A stretch of 51,595 nt of DNA from an uncultured Bacilli bacterium (GCA_947626095.1 CANQQV010000011.1:1-51595), one strand, 5' to 3'; shown: positions 15,893 to 24,415, counted from the stretch's first letter. Made by a program: numbers and translations. The notes: a model not told the origin generated them from the sequence alone.

Positions 15893-17056
15893 ATGGATTA
15901 TAATAATTTAAATTATATTGAACCAATTCCTGTGAAGGAAAATAAAGAAAAAAATAATGGAATAGGTATGGGTAAGGTAGTTGCTTTAGTTATTTTTACA
16001 GCGATTATTTCAGTATTAATTGGAGCTGGAGCACTGTTATTACTTTTTCACTTCTATCCTGATTTTGCGCGAGATCAAATTACTAATATAACAAAGACGG
16101 AAAAAGAAGTAACAGTTACTGATACTGGTATAGCTGATGGTGTAGAAAAGATATATAATGCTGTTGTTGTTGTTAAAACATATCAAAGAGGACAGTTATA
16201 TGCGACAGGAACAGGATTTGTTTATAAAAAAGATAATGATAAATACTATTTATTAACTAACTACCATGTTATTCAAAATGGTAATTCCGTAGGAGTTGTT
16301 TTCACTGATGGTACTGAAGAACAAGTTACTATAGAAGGTGGAGATAAATATGCTGATTTAGCTGTTTTATCTTTAACTTCTAAAAAGGAGTATCAAGTAG
16401 CAGAAATAGGTAGTAGTATTGATATGAGAGTTGGAGATACAGTCTTTGCAATTGGTGCTCCACTTGATTATTCTGTTTATTCTTGGAGTGTTACAAGAGG
16501 TATTTTATCTGGTAAAGATAGAGAAGTAGAAGTAAGTACTAATGGTTATCAAAATGATTGGATAATGCAAGTATTACAAACTGATGCAGCAATCAATAAT
16601 GGTAATTCAGGTGGCCCTTTATGTAACGCTAATGGTCAAGTAATTGGAATAAACAATATGAAATTAGCATCAACTGGTATTGAAGGTATGGGTTTTGCAA
16701 TTCCTATCGAAGAAGCTACTTCATATGCTGATGCCTTAATTAAAGGTGAAGATGTTTCAAGACCATATCTAGGTATTTCAATGGCTGAAGCTTCTAATAT
16801 CTATAGTGCTCGTAATTATGGTATTAGTGCAATGGATGGCGTAATTGTAGCAGAGGTAGCATCAGGTTCTCCAGCTGCTAAAGCTGGTTTAAAGGTTGGC
16901 GATGTTATTACAGATTTTAATGGTGCTGCTGTAAGTAATATTGCTGCTTTAAGATATCAATTATATAAATGTAAGAGCGGAGATACAGTAACAGTTAAGA
17001 TTATGCGTAATAATAAAGTATCATCTGTTAAATTAACTTTAACTAATTCAAATTAG
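15893..17056 (+). CDS. htrA: HtrA/DegP-like membrane-anchored serine protease
   Basis: The 387-residue S1C protease has a cytoplasmic tail, one membrane helix (about 29-53), a trypsin-like domain with catalytic triad His125, Asp155 and Ser239 (GNSGGP), and one C-terminal PDZ domain (about 290-385). Family members degrade or refold damaged exported proteins. It starts two bases after the Abi_2 stop with AGGAT as Shine-Dalgarno and no promoter seen between, so expression may depend on the upstream gene. A terminator follows. Confidence 0.92.
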   Translation: MDYNNLNYIEPIPVKENKEKNNGIGMGKVVALVIFTAIISVLIGAGALLLLFHFYPDFARDQITNITKTEKEVTVTDTGIADGVEKIYNAVVVVKTYQRGQLYATGTGFVYKKDNDKYYLLTNYHVIQNGNSVGVVFTDGTEEQVTIEGGDKYADLAVLSLTSKKEYQVAEIGSSIDMRVGDTVFAIGAPLDYSVYSWSVTRGILSGKDREVEVSTNGYQNDWIMQVLQTDAAINNGNSGGPLCNANGQVIGINNMKLASTGIEGMGFAIPIEEATSYADALIKGEDVSRPYLGISMAEASNIYSARNYGISAMDGVIVAEVASGSPAAKAGLKVGDVITDFNGAAVSNIAALRYQLYKCKSGDTVTVKIMRNNKVSSVKLTLTNSN

Positions 17057-17080
17057 AACTGAAAATATTTCAGTTTTTTT
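17057..17080 (+). terminator. Terminator after htrA
   Basis: AACTGAAA (17057-17064) pairs with TTTCAGTT (17068-17075) over ATA, then seven Ts. Confidence 0.85.
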
Positions 17081-17086
17081 ATTTTA

Positions 17087-17095
17087 TGTTATAAT
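17087..17095 (+). promoter_or_regulatory. Extended -10 of rimO
   Basis: TGTTATAAT with TATAAT at 17090-17095, right after the htrA terminator. Confidence 0.7.
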
Positions 17096-17121
17096 ACATA
17101 TGCGTTTGGGGTGAAGTATAG

Positions 17122-18423
17122 ATGAAAGTTGGTTTTATATCTTTAGGATGTTCTAAGAATTTAGTTGTTACTGAGCAAATGATAGGTTTATTTAGAAAAC
17201 ATAAATATGAAATAGTTGATGATGCTAGTGAAGCAGATATTCTACTTATTAATACATGTGGTTTTATTGAATCAGCTAAAGATGAAGGAATTAAAACAAT
17301 ACTAGAATTTGCAGATTATAAAAAAAATAACTTGAAATACTTGATTGTTACTGGGTGTTTAGTGGAAAGATATGAAGAAGAATTAAAACATGAAATACCT
17401 GAAGTAGACTTATTCGTTAGTATTAAAGATTATGATAAGTTATGGAATAAAATAGATAATTTAATAAATAAAAAAGGTGAGAATGATTTATTAAATTATA
17501 AAGATAGGGTGTTAACTACTGGAGATGCTATGGCTTATTTAAAGATAGCTGAAGGATGTAGTAATTATTGTACTTACTGTGCAATACCTTATATTCAAGG
17601 TAAATATATATCAAGAGATTATAATGAGATACTTGATGAAGCTCGTCATTTAGCACAGAAAGGAATTAAGGAATTAGTAGTTATAGCACAGGATACGACA
17701 AAGTATGGAATAGACCTGTATGGAAAATCTAGACTAGCTGAATTACTTAATGATTTAACAAAGATTGATGGTATTAAATGGATTAGATTTTTATATTCTT
17801 ATCCGGAAACGATTGATGATGAATTAATAAAAGTAGTAAAGAATAGTGATAAAATATGTCATTACTTTGATTTGCCGATACAGCATATTAATGATCGAGT
17901 ACTTAAATTAATGAATCGTAAGAGTGACGGAAAAAGTATTAGAAATCTTATTGCTAAATTAAGAAAAGAAATACCTGATGTAATTTTAAGAACGACATTA
18001 ATTGTTGGATTTCCTGGTGAAACAGAAGATGAATTTCAAGAACTGTGTGATTTTGTTAAAGAAAGTAAATTTGATCGTTTAGGGGCCTTTGCTTATAGTG
18101 CTGAGGATGGGACTCCGGCTGCTAAGTTTAAAGAACAAATTCCTGAAGAGGTAAAGATGAATAGACAGAATAAGATAATGGAGATTCAACAAGAGGTTAG
18201 TAAAGAATTATTAAGTAAGAGAATTGGTAATACGTATGAATGTTTAATTGAAAATATTACAGATGATGGAGAATATTTTATTGGTCGTAGTTATATGGAC
18301 GTTCCTTCAGAAGATGGAATTATATATATTAAGTTTAATCCGGAATATATGATTAATGAATTTGTTAAGGTTAAGATTATTGATTCATATGCTTATGATT
18401 TAGTGGGAGAGATTATAGAATAA
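17122..18423 (+). CDS. rimO: Ribosomal protein S12 methylthiotransferase RimO
   Basis: The 433-residue methylthiotransferase has the N-terminal cluster ligands Cys10, Cys46 and Cys79, the radical-SAM motif Cys146/150/153 (CSNYCTYC), and a C-terminal TRAM domain (about 365-432). FISLGCSKNLVVTE and AYSAEDGTPAA favour RimO over MiaB. It adds a methylthio group to a conserved aspartate of ribosomal protein S12 using two [4Fe-4S] clusters. Monocistronic: own extended -10 and weak terminator. Confidence 0.93.
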   Translation: MKVGFISLGCSKNLVVTEQMIGLFRKHKYEIVDDASEADILLINTCGFIESAKDEGIKTILEFADYKKNNLKYLIVTGCLVERYEEELKHEIPEVDLFVSIKDYDKLWNKIDNLINKKGENDLLNYKDRVLTTGDAMAYLKIAEGCSNYCTYCAIPYIQGKYISRDYNEILDEARHLAQKGIKELVVIAQDTTKYGIDLYGKSRLAELLNDLTKIDGIKWIRFLYSYPETIDDELIKVVKNSDKICHYFDLPIQHINDRVLKLMNRKSDGKSIRNLIAKLRKEIPDVILRTTLIVGFPGETEDEFQELCDFVKESKFDRLGAFAYSAEDGTPAAKFKEQIPEEVKMNRQNKIMEIQQEVSKELLSKRIGNTYECLIENITDDGEYFIGRSYMDVPSEDGIIYIKFNPEYMINEFVKVKIIDSYAYDLVGEIIE

Positions 18424-18442
18424 AAATGCTAATGTTTTTATT
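18419..18442 (+). terminator. Weak A/T-only terminator after rimO
   Basis: AATAAAAA (18419-18426) pairs with TTTTTATT (18435-18442), followed by CTTTTT. Confidence 0.4.
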
Positions 18443-18451
18443 CTTTTTATA

Positions 18452-18460
18452 TGCTATAAT
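18452..18460 (+). promoter_or_regulatory. Extended -10 of the ESX-type cluster 1 hydrolases
   Basis: TGCTATAAT with TATAAT at 18455-18460, 24 bases before the first hydrolase start. Confidence 0.65.
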
Positions 18461-18483
18461 TAATTAGAATAGAGGTGCAATTT

Positions 18484-19908
18484 ATGGCGTCATCAATAAA
18501 TATTAGTAGTAAAAATGAGTTAGTATCTTTAGCATCTCAACTTGATTCTAAAAAAAACGATATAAAGAGTGCAGCTGAGAATTTGAAAAGTAAATTAAAA
18601 AATATAAGTAATTATGATGGTATAGATGTTGCTAGTGCTGGTAATGTACTGGCTAGTAATATAGATAATATATTTATGGATTTGAATGCAGTATCCAGCA
18701 ATATTACGAATTATTCAACATCGGTTATGGATTTTGATGTTGATGACTTTAATAATGTCGAAACTTATTTGGCTGAAGAATCAGGAAATGCAATTGCGTT
18801 ACCTGGAGGATTGGGTAGTGTTCATTCATATATGGGATGGCAATGTATTACCGATACTTCATCTAATCAATATAAGTTAAGAACAGAAGCTGGGATGAAT
18901 TTCGATGAACAAGGTTTTGGTAAGATAGGGGATAGATATGTAGTAGCAACAACTACTACTTTTGGTAATGTTGGTGATTACATAGATGTTGTTCAAGAAG
19001 ATGGAACAGTTATTAAATGTATTATTGGCGATATAAAAAATCAAAATGATGCAGGTTGTAATAAATGGGGTCATGATAATGGACAATGTGTTGTAGAGTT
19101 TGTTGTAGATAAATCGTCTTGGTATGGAACAAATAAAACAGTAGTAGGATATCATCCTGAATGGAATAAAAATATTAGTAAAATAGTTAATAAAGGTAGT
19201 TACTTTAATTTAAAGAATCAATATGATACTTCTACAGCAAAGAGTAATTCTAGTGGTGGTCAAAAACAAAATTCTTATAGTTGGTCTACATTAAGTACAG
19301 CTAGTAGTGCTGCTTCTTCAGTAGTACATTATAGTAGTAATAGTAAGAGTGGTTCATCTAGTAGTGGATATACTTATACATATTCGGTTGGTAGTAATAG
19401 TAGTTCAGTTAGTAATTTAAGTAGTAATAGTAGTCCAGTAGGTACAACACCTGTTACAATTACTTCGGGAGATCCTAATATAGATGTTAGTAAATATCAT
19501 AATAATTTAGATAAAGGGTTTGAAGTTACTGTAGGTAATTTGGCTTATGAAGTTAGTGATGAGGATTATGAATTATTATGTGCAATAGTTGCAGCTGAAA
19601 GTGATAAATCATATGATGATGCATTAGCTGTTATTACGACTATTTTAAATAGATGTGAAGCTCCTAATTGGGTTAGAAGTCATGGAACTAATCCTGTAGC
19701 ACAAGCGACTGCACCTAATCAATTTGTTGTTTATCAACATGGAAGTTATAAGGCTTATATGAATGGTAGGGCACCAGAGACTGTTCAAACAGCTGTTAAG
19801 GATGCTTTAGCAGGAGTAAGAAATCATCATTATCTATCATTTAGATCTAATGGAACTACAAGCTATAGTGATAATAAAATAACTAATACAGGTAATAGAT
19901 ATAAGTAG
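18484..19908 (+). CDS. WXG-headed cell-wall hydrolase with SleB-type domain (probable T7SS substrate)
   Basis: The 474-residue protein has no signal peptide. Its parts are a helical WXG100-like head (about 1-90, turn NYDGIDVA), a conserved beta-rich domain (about 105-240, starting LPGGLGS, with GWQC and GDIKN), a Ser-rich linker (about 245-335), and a C-terminal Hydrolase_2/SleB-like domain (about 350-465) with probable catalytic Glu372 in AAESD. I infer a peptidoglycan hydrolase exported by an ESX-type system, perhaps cutting wall for secretion. The beta domain is almost repeated in the next gene. ATG 18484 follows AGAGGTG; GTG 18475 lies within it. Confidence 0.75.
   Translation: MASSINISSKNELVSLASQLDSKKNDIKSAAENLKSKLKNISNYDGIDVASAGNVLASNIDNIFMDLNAVSSNITNYSTSVMDFDVDDFNNVETYLAEESGNAIALPGGLGSVHSYMGWQCITDTSSNQYKLRTEAGMNFDEQGFGKIGDRYVVATTTTFGNVGDYIDVVQEDGTVIKCIIGDIKNQNDAGCNKWGHDNGQCVVEFVVDKSSWYGTNKTVVGYHPEWNKNISKIVNKGSYFNLKNQYDTSTAKSNSSGGQKQNSYSWSTLSTASSAASSVVHYSSNSKSGSSSSGYTYTYSVGSNSSSVSNLSSNSSPVGTTPVTITSGDPNIDVSKYHNNLDKGFEVTVGNLAYEVSDEDYELLCAIVAAESDKSYDDALAVITTILNRCEAPNWVRSHGTNPVAQATAPNQFVVYQHGSYKAYMNGRAPETVQTAVKDALAGVRNHHYLSFRSNGTTSYSDNKITNTGNRYK
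18802..19170 (+). repeat. Copy 1 of duplicated domain segment (offset 2160 bp)
   Basis: This segment recurs at 20962-21330 without visible indels at a constant 2160-bp offset. The stretch 18985-19034 is identical for 50 bases to 21145-21194. It encodes the LPGGLGS beta domain. Confidence 0.8.
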
Positions 19909-19923
19909 GGAGGTAATAAATTT

Positions 19924-21405
19924 ATGGCAACAGATATTAAGGATAAGAATGAATTAGTTGCTTTAGCTACTAAATTAGAAGAACAAGCTAAGAGTATAAA
20001 GGGTGATGGTGAAAGTTTAAAAGAAAAAATGTCATCATTAGAAAATTATGATGGTATAAATGTTGCAGGATCTGGTCAAACATTAGCTAGTAATATGGAT
20101 AATATTATTGCTGATTTAGATGCTGTTTCTAGTAATATAAAAAATTTTGCCATTTCAATTGTCGGTTTTGATGTTGATGATTTTAGTTCTTTAGCAAATA
20201 GTGAAAGTAGTAAGATGTCATATGAAGATTTATTTAAGACTGATGGTACTGTAAATGGTAATGCGCAAGTTATTTGGAATTTCTTTAAATATAAAGGTTT
20301 ATCTGATGCAGCTGTTGCTGGTATTTTAGGTAATATTCAAGCTGAAAGTAATTTTGATCCTGGAGTAGTTGAAGCTAAAACAGGTGAAGGTTATGGCCTT
20401 ATACAGTGGAGTTTTGATAGAAGAACAGCATTAGAAGCAGCAGCTCGTGAAAGAGGAGTAGATCCTAGTAATTTACAATTTCAACTTGAATACTTGTGGG
20501 AAGAAGCTGTTGATCCTAATTCATCTTATGGTAAAGATTTAGCAAAAGCAGGTTTTTATGATACTGATAGTCCATCTGATGCGGCTTATTATTTTCATAA
20601 TATTGTTGAAGGATCAAATGATAGTGAAGAAGCTATTAGAAATAATCGTTGTCAAACAGCTCAACAATGGTATAACCAATTAAAAGGAACAAGTGCTGGT
20701 GAAGTTGGTGAGGCTGTTGCAACTGGAAAAGTAAATGGTTTAACACCATTAGTAAATACAGCTTCGGTAGTTGGAGCAGCACGTAGTACATCATCTGGAG
20801 GATATAGTTCTTCATCTAGTTATAGTTCTTATACACCTGCAAGTTATGGAACACCTAGTTTTCCTAGGTCAACTGCTAATCGTAATGTTAAAATTGCGAA
20901 TGTTGATTATGAAAAATTAGAAGAATATTTAGAGGAAGTTAAAGGAACATCAGTTAAATTACCAGGTGGATTAGGTAGTAAACATACATATATGGGATGG
21001 CAATGTATAACAGCGCGTAGTTCTGATCAGTATAAACTTATTGAGTCAGCTGGAATGAACTTTGATGAACAAGGTTTTGGTAAAATAGGAGATAGATATG
21101 TTGTAGCAACAACAACAACTTTTGGTAATGTTGGCGATTTTATTGATGTTGTTCAAGAAGATGGAACAGTTATTAAATGTATTATTGGCGATATTAAGAG
21201 TCAGGGAGATGCAAATTGTAATAAGTGGGGACATAGTAATGGAGTAGATGTTGTTGAATTCGTTGTAGATAAATCTTCTTGGTATGGATCTAGTAATTCA
21301 GTTGTTAAGTTTCATCCTGAATGGAATAAAAATATAGACACAATTATTAATAAGGGTAATTATTTTGACTTGGCGCAAAAGTATCCTAAAACAGTAGATA
21401 TTTAG
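19924..21405 (+). CDS. WXG-headed cell-wall hydrolase with phage tail lysozyme domain (probable T7SS substrate)
   Basis: The 493-residue protein has the same helical head as its neighbour (about 1-95, turn NYDGINVA), then a phage-tail-lysozyme-like domain (about 105-255, probable catalytic Glu141 in QAESNFDP, with GLIQWS). A Ser/Tyr-rich linker (about 265-315) and the shared LPGGLGS beta domain (about 345-490) follow. The order of catalytic and beta domains is swapped relative to the neighbour. No signal peptide is seen, so export by an ESX-type system is inferred from the head. It follows 15 bases downstream with GGGAGG. Confidence 0.75.
   Translation: MATDIKDKNELVALATKLEEQAKSIKGDGESLKEKMSSLENYDGINVAGSGQTLASNMDNIIADLDAVSSNIKNFAISIVGFDVDDFSSLANSESSKMSYEDLFKTDGTVNGNAQVIWNFFKYKGLSDAAVAGILGNIQAESNFDPGVVEAKTGEGYGLIQWSFDRRTALEAAARERGVDPSNLQFQLEYLWEEAVDPNSSYGKDLAKAGFYDTDSPSDAAYYFHNIVEGSNDSEEAIRNNRCQTAQQWYNQLKGTSAGEVGEAVATGKVNGLTPLVNTASVVGAARSTSSGGYSSSSSYSSYTPASYGTPSFPRSTANRNVKIANVDYEKLEEYLEEVKGTSVKLPGGLGSKHTYMGWQCITARSSDQYKLIESAGMNFDEQGFGKIGDRYVVATTTTFGNVGDFIDVVQEDGTVIKCIIGDIKSQGDANCNKWGHSNGVDVVEFVVDKSSWYGSSNSVVKFHPEWNKNIDTIINKGNYFDLAQKYPKTVDI
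20962..21330 (+). repeat. Copy 2 of duplicated domain segment
   Basis: This is the partner of 18802-19170; both begin with the codons for PGGLGS and end near HPEWNKN. Confidence 0.8.
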
Positions 21406-21455
21406 TAAAAAAGTTTACACCTTTTTAAAAAAAGTAAAAATTATTAAATCAAAAA

Positions 21456-21464
21456 TGATATAAT
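21456..21464 (+). promoter_or_regulatory. Extended -10 of the small WXG gene pair
   Basis: TGATATAAT with TATAAT at 21459-21464, 26 bases before the start of the first small gene. Confidence 0.65.
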
Positions 21465-21489
21465 GAAGTTAATAGAGGGAGGTCGTCGT

Positions 21490-21798
21490 ATGGGAGTTGT
21501 TACTCATAATACAGAATCAATGAGAGCTTGGTCTGGAAATATTACAAATTCAGCAAATGAATATAAAGATTATATTAGTTCTTTATATAATTTAGTTGAT
21601 ACTTTAGTTTCAGCTGATTTTACTGGAGGTTTATCAAAAGATTTTGAAAGTTCAGTATTAGATAAAAGAGATGATTTTAATAGATTAGGAGAAGTTCTAG
21701 ATGAATGTGCTGACTTAATTACTAAAACTTCAAATTCTATTGATAATGACGAAGCTGAGTTAAAAGCTCGTATTGAAAGTCATAATTCATTTAATTAA
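21490..21798 (+). CDS. Small WXG100-like helical protein
   Basis: The 102-residue protein is predicted to be two helices joined by a turn (SADFTGG near 51-57, Phe-Thr-Gly at the WxG position), with no signal peptide or membrane helix. That is the ESX/WXG100 plan, though pairwise similarity is low. Such proteins form helical dimers and are exported by, or chaperone substrates of, type VII systems. It has a very strong Shine-Dalgarno (AGAGGGAGG) and its own promoter, suggesting high expression. Start 21490 is chosen over the in-frame ATG at 21463, which overlaps the -10. Confidence 0.65.
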   Translation: MGVVTHNTESMRAWSGNITNSANEYKDYISSLYNLVDTLVSADFTGGLSKDFESSVLDKRDDFNRLGEVLDECADLITKTSNSIDNDEAELKARIESHNSFN

Positions 21799-21813
21799 GG
21801 AGGTTATTAATAT

Positions 21814-22095
21814 ATGGCAGATGGAGTATTAAAAATTGAAACCGGTGAAGCGAGAGCTAAAGCTGAACAAATGAAATCTTTAGCTAATAATATTGAAGCT
21901 TTACTAAATGATGTTGATGCTAAAATGCAAGAAATAAATGATGAAGAAGTTGGAACTTATCAAGGACAATATAAGCCTAGTGAACTAAGACAACAATTAG
22001 ATGAGTATAGAGCTACTTTTTATAAGTTTCATGAACAAATTAATTTGTTTGCAAATGATGTAATTGCAACAGCAGAAACAATGTTATCTGAATAA
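21814..22095 (+). CDS. Small WXG100-like helical protein
   Basis: The 93-residue, acidic, all-helical protein has two heptad-like halves around EVGTYQGQYKP (about 47-57), with Tyr-Gln-Gly where WxG would be. It is translated from a strong TAAGGAGG 15 bases after the previous gene, which makes these two a likely heterodimer. A perfect 11-bp-stem terminator follows at once, so this pair is probably made in excess over the next two. No catalytic features. Confidence 0.6.
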   Translation: MADGVLKIETGEARAKAEQMKSLANNIEALLNDVDAKMQEINDEEVGTYQGQYKPSELRQQLDEYRATFYKFHEQINLFANDVIATAETMLSE

Positions 22096-22105
22096 TAAAA
22101 AATTA

Positions 22106-22138
22106 CTTTTTATAACTTAGTTATAAAAAGATTTTTTT
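22106..22138 (+). terminator. Strong terminator inside the WXG gene row
   Basis: CTTTTTATAAC (22106-22116) pairs with GTTATAAAAAG (22120-22130) over TTA, then seven Ts. The next gene starts 16 bases later with no promoter in between, so this probably acts as a partial attenuator. Confidence 0.85.
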
Positions 22139-22153
22139 CTAGGAGATGAAACT

Positions 22154-22447
22154 ATGGGAGATTCTTATAAATATGTACCAGAAGGTGTATCAGTAACAAT
22201 TTCTGGTTTGAAAGAAGTTATAGATGATTATCGTGAACGAATAGCTGAATTGACTTCTTTAATTAGTGAAATATCTAGTTCTGGATCTTGGAAGGATGTA
22301 CAAGTAAAAAATTCTTTTTTAAGTACGGCTAACTCATATATTGCTTTGTATAAAACTGTTTTAAGTAATATGGAGAAATATGTTAATTATTTAACTAAAA
22401 AAGCAGAAAGTGCTAGTGCATTAGAAGATGCATTTTCTAGAGGGTAG
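22154..22447 (+). CDS. Small WXG100-like helical protein
   Basis: The 97-residue protein has helices around SGSWKDVQVKNSF (about 47-59), where Trp-Lys-Asp occupies the WxG position, and no export signal. It shares the ESX plan with its neighbours but little identity. AGGAG precedes the ATG. With no promoter after the terminator at 22106-22138, its RNA must come from readthrough or from RNA processing. Confidence 0.6.
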   Translation: MGDSYKYVPEGVSVTISGLKEVIDDYRERIAELTSLISEISSSGSWKDVQVKNSFLSTANSYIALYKTVLSNMEKYVNYLTKKAESASALEDAFSRG

Positions 22448-22454
22448 GTAAATT

Positions 22455-22718
22455 ATGGATACATCAGTTTATATTGATACAGCTGCTTTAGAAGCTTGGA
22501 GTGCTAGAATGGCAACTATTAATGAAGCAGCAATTAGTGATTTAAGTAACTTTATTAATAAAGCTAATGAATTAGATGGATCATTTGAAGGTACTTCAGC
22601 TTCAGCGTTTTTATCATCAACTAGTGGTTTTATTAATTTGGCGAAAAATGGACATCTTAAAATGTCTAATGTTAAAAACTTCTTAATTGAAGTTGCTAAT
22701 GTAATGGAGAACGAGTAA
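22455..22718 (+). CDS. Small WXG100-like helical protein
   Basis: The 87-residue two-helix protein has DGSFEGTSASAFLS (about 41-54) at the turn, matching the WXG100 pattern with Phe for Trp, followed by the usual small-residue stretch. It starts 7 bases after the previous gene. It is probably the dimer partner of the 22154 product. The terminator at 22732 closes the row. Confidence 0.62.
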   Translation: MDTSVYIDTAALEAWSARMATINEAAISDLSNFINKANELDGSFEGTSASAFLSSTSGFINLAKNGHLKMSNVKNFLIEVANVMENE

Positions 22719-22731
22719 TTTACAATGGATG

Positions 22732-22755
22732 AAGTCTTTTATAAGACTTTTTTTT
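22732..22755 (+). terminator. Terminator of ESX-type cluster 1
   Basis: AAGTCTT (22732-22738) pairs with AAGACTT (22743-22749) over TTAT, then eight Ts. Confidence 0.85.
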
Positions 22756-22761
22756 GTTTTG

Positions 22762-22770
22762 TGATATAAT
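22762..22770 (+). promoter_or_regulatory. Extended -10 of the LRR/transglutaminase-like gene
   Basis: TGATATAAT with TATAAT at 22765-22770, immediately after the cluster terminator. Confidence 0.65.
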
Positions 22771-22798
22771 AAATTTAAGAATAAAGTGGGTGGAAATA

Positions 22799-24355
22799 AT
22801 GATTGAATTATCTGATACTTTAACTGAAGCTATTAAAGATCGTTTAAATGTTTTAAATAATGGTAATAAATTTGAACAAGAACAATTAGATAAAATAACA
22901 TATTTAAAAGTTAATAAAAATGATATTAATTCATTAAATTTATTCCCTAATTTAGTAAGAATTGATTTTGAAACATTTCCATCTATAACGGAAGAAGAAT
23001 TAAAACTTGTAAGTGAAATAGTTCCTAATTTAACAAGTTTAAAAATAAAAGAGCAAACTGCTTTAATAAATATCGATTTAAGTATATTTAATAAGTTAGA
23101 AGACTTATGTTTAATACATAATGAAAATTTAGAAACAGTAAGTTATATACCTAAGTTAAAAAGTTTTACGTTCTATGATAATAAGGATTTTAAAGATAAT
23201 AAACATATTGTTGATTTTTTGATTAATAATCCTAATTGTAATAATACTTTAGATATTATTTATTATATTGATATGATTAATACAACAGGGATGAAACCTA
23301 GTAATGATAACATTAAATGGGTTGATTCAATTGGTCTTAGAAAGTATTTGATACATGAATATACTAATGAAGAGATAGATGTACTTATGTCAAATATTTC
23401 ATATATTGTTTCTAAATATATTTATAAAACTGACGGAGATATTGAAAAATTTGGTGTTTTATATAGATGGATGCTTAATAATATAGAATTTATTAATGAA
23501 GATGATCCTAAAGGTGATAAAGAATTATTTGAAAGAGTAAATAATATTTATAAAGTATTTAATTTTAATAAAGGTGGTAGGCTTTCTTATGCTAAAGCTT
23601 TTCAAATGTTACTAGCATATGCGGGAGTTAAATCTTCGGTAGTATATTCAATGGGAGCTTTAGATGCAATAGGTTATTATAATGGAAAGAAAGTTTATTC
23701 ATTATTTGGAACATCTGATTACGCTTTACTTAGAGTTACATTAGATAATAAGTATTATTATTGTGATGTAGCTTGGGATTCAATGGTAAGCTATTATAAA
23801 TTCTTCGATGAATTAAGATTATTTTTAGTTAGTAAAGAAGAATTAAGTATAAGACATAAGTTTGTTGGTGAAGGTAATATAGATAAAACTTATTCTTATC
23901 ATGGTGATGATAGTGACGACTTAATTATGTATGCTATAGAAAGAGTAAAAGAAACTGATGACTTATTTAATAGTATTACACAGTTTGATGCTAAATTACT
24001 TGGTGAAAATATGAATAAGACGTTGCTTGATAATAAATATATTGCTTTAAATAATAGATTAAAAGATTTAAATAATGATAGCAATGAATATAATGATATA
24101 AAAGAGGAAATTAATAAGACGCAAGATGAGATTAAACAGATTGAATTGAGAATAAGAAATTATCAGGATCAAAAAGAAAGAGAACAATTAAAATATGTTA
24201 ACTATTTCTTAGAACATTACTTAACAGAGGAAGAACAGAAACTTAATAATGAAGAGTTGTTCCATGTATTGAATCGAAAAGTAGATAATTATTTACTATC
24301 AAAATATGTTTATGAAATGTTAGAAGATTTAATAAAATTAAGAGCAACTAATTAG
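22799..24355 (+). CDS. LRR plus inactive transglutaminase-like protein
   Basis: The 518-residue protein has leucine-rich repeats (about 35-145), a transglutaminase-fold domain (about 200-370) and a C-terminal coiled coil (about 415-470). The fold is recognisable from YAKAFQMLLAYAGV and CDVAWDS. The catalytic Cys of the usual GVCxGYA motif appears as Arg (GGRLSYA) and the His of HAWN is lost (YALL); only the Asp remains. It is therefore probably a binding protein rather than an enzyme. No signal peptide. It lies next to ESX-type cluster 1 but has its own promoter. GGTGG supports ATG 22799. Confidence 0.7.
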   Translation: MIELSDTLTEAIKDRLNVLNNGNKFEQEQLDKITYLKVNKNDINSLNLFPNLVRIDFETFPSITEEELKLVSEIVPNLTSLKIKEQTALINIDLSIFNKLEDLCLIHNENLETVSYIPKLKSFTFYDNKDFKDNKHIVDFLINNPNCNNTLDIIYYIDMINTTGMKPSNDNIKWVDSIGLRKYLIHEYTNEEIDVLMSNISYIVSKYIYKTDGDIEKFGVLYRWMLNNIEFINEDDPKGDKELFERVNNIYKVFNFNKGGRLSYAKAFQMLLAYAGVKSSVVYSMGALDAIGYYNGKKVYSLFGTSDYALLRVTLDNKYYYCDVAWDSMVSYYKFFDELRLFLVSKEELSIRHKFVGEGNIDKTYSYHGDDSDDLIMYAIERVKETDDLFNSITQFDAKLLGENMNKTLLDNKYIALNNRLKDLNNDSNEYNDIKEEINKTQDEIKQIELRIRNYQDQKEREQLKYVNYFLEHYLTEEEQKLNNEELFHVLNRKVDNYLLSKYVYEMLEDLIKLRATN

Positions 24356-24366
24356 TTGTTCTTTTT
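24345..24366 (+). terminator. Terminator overlapping the stop of the LRR gene
   Basis: CAACT (24345-24349) pairs with AGTTG (24354-24358) over AATT, then TTCTTTTT. The stem contains the stop codon. Confidence 0.5.
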
Positions 24367-24387
24367 AATGTTAAAGTTAATTAATTG

Positions 24388-24396
24388 TGTTATAGT
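24388..24396 (+). promoter_or_regulatory. Extended -10 of rdgB
   Basis: TGTTATAGT with TATAGT at 24391-24396; the start codon is 20 bases downstream. Confidence 0.55.
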
Positions 24397-24415
24397 ACTA
24401 TATGTGGTGATATGA

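Noticed and set aside
18877-19155. Minus-strand open frames opposite the duplicated hydrolase domain (also 21046-21234)
   Set aside because: They occur in both repeat copies simply because the coding strand is duplicated; no ribosome-binding sites.
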